From NCBI GenBank assembly GCA_025454255.1, contig JALOOU010000014.1, positions 1 through 64,000 of the forward strand: a stretch of 64,000 nucleotides of DNA. Reading direction: 5' to 3'. Position 1 is the stretch's first letter; every line of letters starts with the position of its first letter. The translations under genes were made by a program, and so were the position numbers. The stretch comes from Desulfobacterales bacterium. Its GTDB lineage: Bacteria > Desulfobacterota > Desulfobacteria > Desulfobacterales > SpSt-501. The notes under the pieces were generated by a model. The model had not been told where the DNA came from. It did no database searches and saw only the letters and a program-made list of their open reading frames with translations. Below are positions 51,200-59,500 of this stretch, in pieces.

Positions 51200-51715
51200 C
51201 TAGCGGTGCGCCGCCGTGACCGCGGCGAGGATCTCCGCCACCGCTGCGGCGATCGAGCGCCCCAGCGCCTCGGTCTTCTCCCGCGAGACGGGCAGGACCG
51301 TGGCGGAAAGGGAGTCGACCGTCTCCGCGTCGATGTCGGTCATCTTGGTGACCAGGAAGGCGTCGATCTCGGCGTCTTCGAACCTCATCCCGCAGGCGCC
51401 GACCGCGCCGAGAAACTCGCCGTTCAATCGGATCGGCACGACCAGCTTGACCATGCCGGCGTCGCACTCCTCGACTACCGGTTCGCCGGCGCGCATGGCC
51501 TGCGCCGCGATGTTCATGTGGGCCGGCGCGCAGATGAAGCTCTGGCCCTTGTCGGTCTCCTTGATGGCCGGACAGAGCCGGTTGGCCCAGTTCTTGACCG
51601 GCGTGATGCGGTAGCCCCGGATGTCGAAGACGTTGGCATCCATGCCGGTGCGCGCGTGGATCTCCCGTTCGAGTTCGATCCAGCGCTCCAGGGGGGCGAC
51701 GTCCGTCAGCTTCAT
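51200..51715 (-). CDS. stand-alone PocR-domain sensor protein
   Basis: A 171-residue protein made only of a PocR domain: NWANRLCPAIKETDKGQSFI, CAPAHMNIAAQAMRAG and EECDAGMVKLVVPI, with three conserved cysteines that may bind a metal or small ligand. PocR domains bind hydrocarbon-like diols in some regulators. It is ATGA-coupled to oleD, which suggests that it senses a product or substrate of the olefin pathway and signals to the adjacent kinase (inference). Confidence 0.85.
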   Translation of the reverse strand: MKLTDVAPLERWIELEREIHARTGMDANVFDIRGYRITPVKNWANRLCPAIKETDKGQSFICAPAHMNIAAQAMRAGEPVVEECDAGMVKLVVPIRLNGEFLGAVGACGMRFEDAEIDAFLVTKMTDIDAETVDSLSATVLPVSREKTEALGRSIAAAVAEILAAVTAAHR

Positions 51716-52734
51716 GTCGGGTCCTTTCCGTTCGGTTTGAGCCAGGCCGCGAGCCGGCGCAGGCCCTCCGCCGTCGAGACGGCCGGCGCGTATCCCAGGT
51801 CGCGGCGGGCGGCGGAAATGTCGAACCAGTGGGCCCGGGCCAGGGCGTCGGCGACAAACCGGGTCAGCGGGGGGTCGCCCGAAAGGCGCAGCCCGCTGTA
51901 GATCAGCTCGCAGGCCCAGCCGATCAGCCATGCGCTGCGGTGGGAGATGCGGCCCTTCACCGGGCCTCGGCCGGCCGCCCGGAGGATGGCGTCGATCATG
52001 TCCCAGGCCGGGATCGGTTCGCCCTGGCTGATGAAGTAGACCCGGCCCGAGAGCCCGGGGGCCTGCCGGAGGCGGTCGGCGGCGAGCAGGTGCGCCGCCG
52101 CGGCGTTGTCGATGTAGGTGGTGTCGACCAAATTTTTGCCGTCGCCGATGCGCCGGAGGCGGTGGGCGCGCGCCAGGATGCGCGGCACGAAGTGCGGGTC
52201 GTGCGGGCCCCAGATCTCGTGGGGCCGCAGCACGACGGCCGGCAGCCCCCCGGCCGCGGCGCGCAGGACCTGCTGCTCGGCAAGGGCCTTGGTTTCGGCA
52301 TAGGGCGAGTGCCAGCGCGCCGGATAGGGTGCGGATTCATCGACTCCCTCCAAGTCGCGGCCGTCGAAAAGGACGCTGGGGGTGCTCGTGTGGATCAGCC
52401 GCTGCACCCCGCAGCGGCGGCAGGCCGCGATCACGTTGGCGGTGCCGGTGACGTTGGTGCGCCGATATTCGTCGGGCGGCCCCCAGGGCGGAGGTTTGGC
52501 GGCGGTGTGGTGGACGACGTCCACCCCCCGGCAGGCGCGCGCGAGGGCGTCCCCATCGGCGATATCCCCCCGGATGTGGGCGACGCCCAGCCGGGCGAGG
52601 CGCGGGTGCTCCGCGCGCGAAAAGCTGATCACCCGGTCGCCGCGGGCGGCCAGCCGGCGCGCGACCGCCGAGCCGAGGAAGCCCCCGCCGCCGGTGACCA
52701 GCGCCGTTTCAGGTGCGTGCGGGGGCATCGGCAT
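51712..52734 (-). CDS. oleD: OleD-like 2-alkyl-3-oxoalkanoate reductase
   Basis: A 340-residue extended SDR: TGGGGFLGSAVARRLA, HHTAAKPPPWGP, Ser/Tyr/Lys with YAETKALAEQQVL, and a C-terminal helix. Position directly after OleC identifies it as OleD, which reduces the 2-alkyl-3-ketoacid made by OleA to the beta-hydroxyacid. The ATG at 52734 (GGAG upstream) overlaps oleC by 26 bases. By sequence alone it could be called a 3-beta-hydroxysteroid dehydrogenase-like epimerase. Confidence 0.88.
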   Translation of the reverse strand: MPMPPHAPETALVTGGGGFLGSAVARRLAARGDRVISFSRAEHPRLARLGVAHIRGDIADGDALARACRGVDVVHHTAAKPPPWGPPDEYRRTNVTGTANVIAACRRCGVQRLIHTSTPSVLFDGRDLEGVDESAPYPARWHSPYAETKALAEQQVLRAAAGGLPAVVLRPHEIWGPHDPHFVPRILARAHRLRRIGDGKNLVDTTYIDNAAAAHLLAADRLRQAPGLSGRVYFISQGEPIPAWDMIDAILRAAGRGPVKGRISHRSAWLIGWACELIYSGLRLSGDPPLTRFVADALARAHWFDISAARRDLGYAPAVSTAEGLRRLAAWLKPNGKDPT

Positions 52735-54442
52735 GCAGACGCTCCGTTTCCCGCAGGCGGCGAAGATCGGCCGGGCCGATTTTTTTGCGGGCCCAGTCGG
52801 CCAGCTGCTCGCGGAAGATTTTGGCGTTGTGGCGGATGTCCACCGGGAATCTGCGGCGGAAGAGCACGACCCGGATGGGCTGCGTGATCTCGTGCTCCTT
52901 GGCCAGCGCCAGCAATTCGGCTTTGAGTTTCCGGCGGCTGCGGCGGCGCTCCGCCGGCAGAAGCTCGATGCAGATCACCGGCACCTGGTGCGGGGGGGGG
53001 CCGACGCCGACCAGGGCGCTGCGCAGCACCGCCGGGTGGCGGTTGAAGATGCTCTCGCAGGGGATGGTGTAGAGGGTCCCGCCGGGGGTGATCACCCGGT
53101 GGCTCTTGCGCCCGCAGAACCAGATGCGCTCCTTGCGGTCGACCCAGCCCAGGTCCCCCATGCGGTGCCAGACCTCCCCGTCCTGGGGGATTTTCGCCAG
53201 GCGGTCGGCCGCGGGGTTTTCGAAATAGCGCCGGCTGACCAGGCCCCCCCGGACGGCGATCTCGCCGATCTCCCCAGGGGGCAGCACGAGCTCCTGCGAC
53301 CACTGCCGGATCGGTTCGTCGCTGACGGCGATGATGCGCACGGCGACGTCGTTGATCGGGCGGCCGACGCAGATGCCGAAACCCTGATCGGTGAGCGGCC
53401 GGGTCTCGGCGAGGATCTCCCGGGCGGTGATCGAGGTGACGGGCACGGCCTCGGTGGCGCCATAGGGGGTTTCGATCCGGGCGTCCGCGGTCAGCAGATC
53501 GGCGAAGCGCTCAAGGGTGCGCGGCGGAACCGGCGCTCCGGCGCAGATGACGCGCTTGAGGGAGTGCAGCCGGATCCCCTTGCCGCCGCCGTAGGCCCCC
53601 AGGCGCTGGAGCAGGGCGGGGGATGCGAACATGTTGGTGACGCCGTGGTTCGCGACGGCCTCAAAGATGCGCTCCGGGTTGGCGCGGGCGGGCCGGGTGG
53701 GGTCCATCTCCGGGATCACCGCCGTGACCCCCAAGGCGGGGTAGAAAAGCGCGAACAGCGGAAAGGTGGAGAGGTCGATCTCGTCGTCGTCGAAGGCGAG
53801 ATGGCGGCGGATCTGGTCGAGCTGGGCGTCGAAGTTGCCGTGGGTGTAGACCGCGCCCTTGGCCGGCCCGGTGCTGCCGGTGGTGAAGAGGATGGCGGCC
53901 GGCTCGTCGGCCCGGGTGCGGGCCGTCTCGAAGGGGGGCAGACAGCGGGCGCGCAGCTGCCGCAGCGTGGGGCCGCCCCAGAACCAGCGGCGTCCCACCG
54001 TGATCCGGGTGCGCACGGATCGGAAGTGCCTGGCGCAAAGCACCCGCACCGCATGCGCAAGGGGGATGCCGATGAAGGCCTGGGGCCGCGTGGAGCGGTA
54101 GCAGGCGAGCAGACGGCGGATCCCCATGCCCGGGTCGACGACGACCGGGACCGCGCCCAGCTTGAACAGGGCGAAGACCAGCACGAAGAATTCGATGCTC
54201 GGGCGCACCATCAGGATCGTGCGCGTGCCGCGGTCGATGCCGGCTTCCTTCAGCCCGTAGGCCACGACTCCGGACTCCCGCTCCAGCTGGTCGAAGGTGA
54301 GGTGGGCGTAAGCCGTCCGGCCGTAGCGGTCGCGGCCGGCCGGGCACACCACGGCCCGCCGCATGGGCCGGTGGCGGGCGGCGTGCGTCAGGTGGTCGGC
54401 CACGTTGACGGCGTCGGTTGTCGGGCGGGGGGTCTCCTCCAT
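52709..54442 (-). CDS. oleC: OleC-like AMP-ligase (beta-lactone synthetase)
   Basis: A 577-residue acyl-adenylating enzyme: AMP-binding signature ILFTTGSTGPAKGAVYTH, ETPYGATEAVPV, and the late RMGDLGWVDRKERIWFCGRKSHRV. OleC turns the beta-hydroxyacid from OleD into a beta-lactone. Start 54442 is used; a TTG at 54481 would extend it by 13 residues. Neither has a strong ribosome site, and OleB ends right upstream. Confidence 0.9.
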   Translation of the reverse strand: MEETPRPTTDAVNVADHLTHAARHRPMRRAVVCPAGRDRYGRTAYAHLTFDQLERESGVVAYGLKEAGIDRGTRTILMVRPSIEFFVLVFALFKLGAVPVVVDPGMGIRRLLACYRSTRPQAFIGIPLAHAVRVLCARHFRSVRTRITVGRRWFWGGPTLRQLRARCLPPFETARTRADEPAAILFTTGSTGPAKGAVYTHGNFDAQLDQIRRHLAFDDDEIDLSTFPLFALFYPALGVTAVIPEMDPTRPARANPERIFEAVANHGVTNMFASPALLQRLGAYGGGKGIRLHSLKRVICAGAPVPPRTLERFADLLTADARIETPYGATEAVPVTSITAREILAETRPLTDQGFGICVGRPINDVAVRIIAVSDEPIRQWSQELVLPPGEIGEIAVRGGLVSRRYFENPAADRLAKIPQDGEVWHRMGDLGWVDRKERIWFCGRKSHRVITPGGTLYTIPCESIFNRHPAVLRSALVGVGPPPHQVPVICIELLPAERRRSRRKLKAELLALAKEHEITQPIRVVLFRRRFPVDIRHNAKIFREQLADWARKKIGPADLRRLRETERLHADAPART

Positions 54443-54481
54443 GGCAGGGTGAAACCTACACCAATCCGCCGCGGTTTTCAA

Positions 54482-55384
54482 TCAGGGCAGCCGGTGGCGC
54501 TTCAGGAAATCGAGGACCAGCGGCACGATCGCATCCGCGGCATCCTCCAGAACGTAGTGGCCGGCCTGCGCGAAGAGATGGGCTTCGGCTCCGGGGAAGC
54601 GGCGCCGCCACTCGCGGTAGTAGTCGGCGTCGAAGACGAAGTCCTTCGCTCCCCAGCAGATCAGCATCGGCGTTGCGGCCAGCGTCGGCAGCCCTTCGTC
54701 CACGCGGCGCACGATGGCATAGCTGGGATCGCGCGCCGTGAGCGGGATGTCGCGGACGAATTCCAGGGTGGCCGTGCGGCCGGCGCGGCAGCGGGTGGGG
54801 GCCAGCAGCCCGCGGCGCACTGCGGGCGCCAGTCGTTTGGCCGAGGCCGTCAGCAGCGCGCCGCGGGCGAACAGGTTGAACCGCAGGATCGCCGGGCCGC
54901 TGATGCGGGACGTCCGGCGGATGAAGGCGAGCACCGTGGGCAGCGGTTTATCGGCCGGCTTGCGGAAGGCGGCCGTGTTCAGGACGATGAGCCGGCCGAT
55001 GCGCTCGGGGTGCCGCAGGGCGTAGGCGGCGCCGATCATGCCGCCCCAGTCGTGCAGGACGAGGGTGATCCTCTCCCGGACGCCGATCGCTTCGAGCAGC
55101 CGCTCGAGGTCCTCGATGCGGTTGCTCAGACGGAAGGGGTAGTCGCCGGCGGCGGGCATCTCGGAGAGGCCGCAGCCGATGTGGTCCGGGGCGACGGCGC
55201 GGCGGTCGACCGAAACGGCCTTGATCAGCTCGCGAAAGTAAAACGACCACGTGGGGTTGCCGTGCAGCATGACCACCGGCTCGCCGGTGCCTTCGTCCAC
55301 GTAGTGCATGCGGCGGCCGTTGACCTCCTGGAACCGTGAGGCGAAGGGGTAGAGATGGCGGAAGGGGGCGAGGTCGATCTTCAC
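54482..55384 (-). CDS. oleB: OleB-like alpha/beta hydrolase (beta-lactone decarboxylase)
   Basis: A 300-residue haloalkane-dehalogenase-type hydrolase: HGNPTWSF (oxyanion), nucleophile Asp112 in VLHDWGGMIG, acid in KDFVFD and base His276 in AGHYVLED. OleB decarboxylates the beta-lactone to the cis-olefin. The GTG start at 55384 overlaps the oleA stop (GTGA). Confidence 0.9.
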   Translation of the reverse strand: MKIDLAPFRHLYPFASRFQEVNGRRMHYVDEGTGEPVVMLHGNPTWSFYFRELIKAVSVDRRAVAPDHIGCGLSEMPAAGDYPFRLSNRIEDLERLLEAIGVRERITLVLHDWGGMIGAAYALRHPERIGRLIVLNTAAFRKPADKPLPTVLAFIRRTSRISGPAILRFNLFARGALLTASAKRLAPAVRRGLLAPTRCRAGRTATLEFVRDIPLTARDPSYAIVRRVDEGLPTLAATPMLICWGAKDFVFDADYYREWRRRFPGAEAHLFAQAGHYVLEDAADAIVPLVLDFLKRHRLP

Positions 55385-56421
55385 CAGCGCACGCCCAGCA
55401 TCAGGCAGTTGAGCCCGCTGCCGATGCCCAGCAGGCCCACCGAGTCCCCCGGCGCGAGGAAGCCGCGCTCCTCGGCGATGGCCGCGGTGATCGGCAGCGA
55501 CACCGTGCCGATGTTGCCGAGGTGGCGGAAGGTGGTGAAGTCGCGTTCGGCGGGCACCCCGATGGCCTCCAGGAGGGCGCGCTGGTGGGCGGCGCCGACC
55601 TGGTGGCAGATGATCTTTTCGGGTTGGTCCGGGCCGAGCGCCAGCGACCGGCGGAATTCGCCGAAGGTCTCGACGCCTAAGGCCACGCCGTGCTGCAGCA
55701 CCCTGGTCGAGTCCGTCTCGGCCATGTGGTTCGCGCCGGCAGGGATTCCGGTGGCGGGGCCCCAGGTGCAGAGGCGGTGGTGCTCGGGGGCGCTGCGGGC
55801 CACGCCTCCGAGCAGCCGGCGCCCCTCGGGGGCGAGGGCGGCGTCCGCCAGCAGCACGCCGACAGCGCCCGAGCCGCCGGTCAGGGTGGCGATCGTCTTG
55901 CGCAGCACCTCCATGCTCTTCTCGCGCAGCAGCCGCTCGACGGTCAGGTCGACGATTTCGCGCGCCGATTCGCAGGCCACCACCAGCCCGGCCTCGACCT
56001 GGCCGAGCTCGATGGCGTTGGCGACCTGCACCATCCCGTTCAGGACCCCCAGGCAGGCGTTGGAGACGTCATACACCTGGCAGCCCGGCGGCAACTTCAG
56101 CGCATCGGCCACGGCGCAGGCGGTGGCCGGCTCCAAATTTTCGCGGCAGACCGCCGCGTAGATCAGCATTCCGACCCGTTCGCGGGGCACCCCGGAGGCC
56201 TGCAGCGCCTTGCGGCCGGCGCGGGCCGCGCCCGCGGAGAGCGCCGCCCCGGGGCTCCAGTAGCGGCGCTCCTGGATGCCGGTGATCGCCTCCAGCTGGC
56301 CGCGTTGAAGGCGCAGCGCAGCGTAGAGCGGCGCGAGGCGCTGCTCCAGGTCTGCGGAGGTGACGACGTCCGGCGGCAGTTCGTAGCCGAAGGCGGCGAT
56401 GGATACGCGTGAGTAGTTCAT
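55381..56421 (-). CDS. oleA: OleA-like thiolase (head-to-head acyl condensation)
   Basis: A 346-residue KAS III-like enzyme with triad Cys123 (NACLGVLNG), His273 (ICHQVGAAHQ) and Asn303 (HLGNIGTVS), and Glu in ENLEPATA as in OleA. It joins two acyl-CoA chains by non-decarboxylative Claisen condensation to a 2-alkyl-3-ketoacid. First gene of oleABCD, with its own promoter at 56437-56465. Confidence 0.9.
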   Translation of the reverse strand: MNYSRVSIAAFGYELPPDVVTSADLEQRLAPLYAALRLQRGQLEAITGIQERRYWSPGAALSAGAARAGRKALQASGVPRERVGMLIYAAVCRENLEPATACAVADALKLPPGCQVYDVSNACLGVLNGMVQVANAIELGQVEAGLVVACESAREIVDLTVERLLREKSMEVLRKTIATLTGGSGAVGVLLADAALAPEGRRLLGGVARSAPEHHRLCTWGPATGIPAGANHMAETDSTRVLQHGVALGVETFGEFRRSLALGPDQPEKIICHQVGAAHQRALLEAIGVPAERDFTTFRHLGNIGTVSLPITAAIAEERGFLAPGDSVGLLGIGSGLNCLMLGVRW

Positions 56422-56436
56422 GGCTGCTGTCGACGG

Positions 56437-56465
56437 TTCATAGGCAACGGGGCCGGCCGTGTCAA
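56437..56465 (-). promoter_or_regulatory. sigma70-type promoter of oleABCD
   Basis: TTGACA (56465-56460), exactly 17 bases, TATGAA (56442-56437). The expected start is near 56430, so the leader before the oleA ATG (56421) would be about 10 bases or less, with no clear Shine-Dalgarno. The 153-base gap to the PfaC-like gene holds no other feature. Confidence 0.7.
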
Positions 56466-56574
56466 CGGTTATTGCAGCGGCGCCGGGTCCGCCCGCCAGC
56501 GGCGCGGTGCGGCCGCCCCGGTGGCGCGGCGGCGGTGGACGGGTCCCGATGCGGGCCTGTCGCGGGTTGCCGCT

Positions 56575-59500
56575 TTAGTCGTGTACGGGCACGAGCCGGA
56601 TCCCGAAGCCATCCATGCGGTAGATGGGAAGCCCGTCCACCCGGAGGATGCCGGATGCCTCCAGCCCCGGCTGCGGGGTCGGTTGCACGGCGGTGATGGA
56701 TGCCTCGACCGTGACCCTGCGGCTGGACGGCAGGATCTGTCCCCGGTAGGTCCAGCGATGGGGCTTTCCGGTTTGAGGCGCAAAGCGGTGCGAATCGACG
56801 AGCCCGGGCCAGCGCTGCCGGGCGGCGAACTTCAGCAGCTGGAGGAAGCTTTCGATCCCCAGGGAGCCGGGGCAGACCGGGTCCTGGTAAAAGTGGGCCT
56901 TGAAAAACCACTCCTCCGGAGCGACCCTTTTGAAACCGCGCACGAATCCCAGCCCGGCCGGCCCGCCGTGCGGCAGGTGCCGGTCGATGCCGTCGAGCAT
57001 GCGCAAGGCGCCGGCGGGCATCGCCAGGGGCGGGGCGGGGCTTGCGCCCGGATCGTCGGGGGTGAGCGGGGCCTCGGCGGCAAAAAGAACGGGCTGCCGC
57101 TGCTCCTCTCCGGCCGGCGCGGCGGCCGTTCCGGGCGCCTCGCGCAGGCCCTCCTGCCGTTGCAGGGCGGCGGGCGTGAAAAACCCGAAGTAGGTCGAGC
57201 CCTCGTAGACCGGGCCCGTGCGGCTCGAGATCTCGAATTCGAAATGCTCGATGATCATGTCCGGCACCTCGGAGATCTGGCGCATGCGCACGCGCGTCCG
57301 CAGGGTGCCGTCGTCGGGGCCGTGGTCGCGATGCAGCAGCGCCTGCCCGCCGAGGTTGCGGAAATGGAGCGGTTTATCGCTTTTCAGCGCCGAGCCCATG
57401 AAGGCCGCCAGCCAGCCGCAGGGCTGCAGGGCCGCCTCGAGCAGGACGCAGTAGGGGACCGATCGGCTGCGGTCGGCCCGGATGTACCAGGCGTCGGGCG
57501 GCACGTCGAGTTCGGCCGTGACCCACCCGCCCGGCTGAAGCTCCCAGGCCGGGGGCTCGACCGCGGTGATGCGGTCGATGAAGAGGTAGGGCGGGGCGGG
57601 CAGCCGGGCGATGAAGCGCTCCGCGTCGAACGGCCGATAGGCATCGCCGAAGGCGCGGGAGGGGCGGCCGCGGGCGAACTCCAGCAGATGGCTGCGCGCG
57701 AAGCGGGCCGGGGCGGCGGGCGGTGCCGTCGCGGCGGGCGCCGGCCGTCGCCGCCGCCAGAAGGCCTCGATCTGCTGCCGGTCGGCGCCGGCCAGCTGCA
57801 GGGACATGCCGGTGAAGCGCACGATCTGGCGGCCGTCGGCCAGCATATCGGCGTCGGCCAGGGCATAGGGCTGCGGTCCGTAGCCGAGCTCCTTGATGTC
57901 CACCTGGTAGACGACGCGGCGAGTGCGGGGGGTCACCGGCCCGCGGCACTTGAGGGCGGCGCGCACGCCCGGCAGCGGGGCGTAGCGGGCGTCCGGGGCA
58001 TCGGTGACCCATCCCAGCCGCTGCACGAAGACCCGCAGGGCGTGGGCGCAGCACTCGTACATCAGAGTGCCCGGCATCACCCGGTCGTCCACGAAGTGGC
58101 AGGTCAGAAACCAGGCGTCGGGCCGGATGTCGGCCTCGGCCCGGATGCGGCCGATCCCGTAGCGGCCGCCGGCGGGGTCGAACTCGAGCACCCGGTCGAT
58201 CAGTTTCATGCGGCCGCCGGCAAGCCGGAGGGCCTCGGGCAGTTGAACGCCGTCGAACGCCCGGCCGAAACAGGCCGCAAGGTCGCCGCGGCGCAGGGCC
58301 TCCAGGGCCGCTTCATCGTAGGCCCCGGGCGACAGGGGCACGGGGTCGGCCCAGTCCGGCGGCCTGCGGCCGGCGGAGGGCCGGAGCTCCTCTCCGGCCA
58401 GGATGATGCCGCCCGAGGCCTCGACCTCCTCCGGGGTGAAGAACCCTGCGCACCCGTCGGTCATGGTGATGAGCGGCGCCCCATCGATTTCGCCTCGGAA
58501 GCGGAAGAGAAAAAGATAGGTTTCGCCCTGGCGCAGGAATTTTTCGATCGTGATGTCGTAGCGGATGGTTTCGCCGGGCCGCGGCAGGTCGCGGTGGAAC
58601 TCCACCGTCGCATCCAGCAGCCGATAGGTGCGGCGGCCGCGCACGATCTTGTCGATGCCGAGATAGGCGCACAGGAAGAGGTCGGCCTGGCCGGCCTCCA
58701 CCGCGATGCACACCGGCGCCCGGCCGCCGTCGAGGTACCAGGCGCCCGGGAGCACGTCATGCTCGGTCACCACCCGGCCGGGGCCCAGAACCCCCTTTTC
58801 GCCGCGGACCTCGAGAATGCGGTCCACCAGCATCAGCGGCTCGTCCGGCAGACGCACCCGGGCTGCAAACCCGTCCACCTCGGCAAACTCCGGCCCCAGC
58901 ACCTTGGCCGCCGAGCCGCGGGCGAATTCGAGGCATTGGCTGCGGTCGAAGGCCGGCCCCTTCGCCGGGGCGGGGGGGCGGCCTGCCGCTGCCTCTCCGC
59001 CGCCCGCCGCCGCCAGGAGCCCGGCGTGGACCTTCAGGGCCTCGGCGTAGCGGCGGGTGATGTCGCCGGAGATCTCGAGAAATGCCTGATGGGCGCGGGC
59101 GGTGGCCTGGCTCGCGTGGGCCAGTCCGTCGATCAGGCCGGCTCCCGGCGCCCCTGCCGGGGCCGGCGGAGCGGCGGCCGGGCGGCCGGCGGCGGGGGGT
59201 GCCGCCGGCCGGGGCGCCGGAGGCACGTGGAGCGGTTTTCCCGCCACGGAAACTCGGATCGAATCGGCCCGCTGCGGGGGCGGCTGGAGTTGGCCGGGGC
59301 GGGCCGCCGCCGGCGGGAGCGCAACGGCCTGGCCGGCGCTCTCCAGAACGACGTGCATGCAGTTGCCTTCGTCGCTGAGGCAGGCGGCGAGTGCGCGGCG
59401 GGGGGCGGCGCCGCGCCGAAGCGGCTTCGGGACGCCGGTGGTGGACGGCGCGCGCGGGGCCGTCGCGCCGTGGTAGAGGCTCAGGGCGGCCTTCACGACC

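Noticed and set aside
52382..55339. 985-codon open frame on the + strand
   Set aside because: Antisense shadow of oleB, oleC and oleD, without recognisable motifs.
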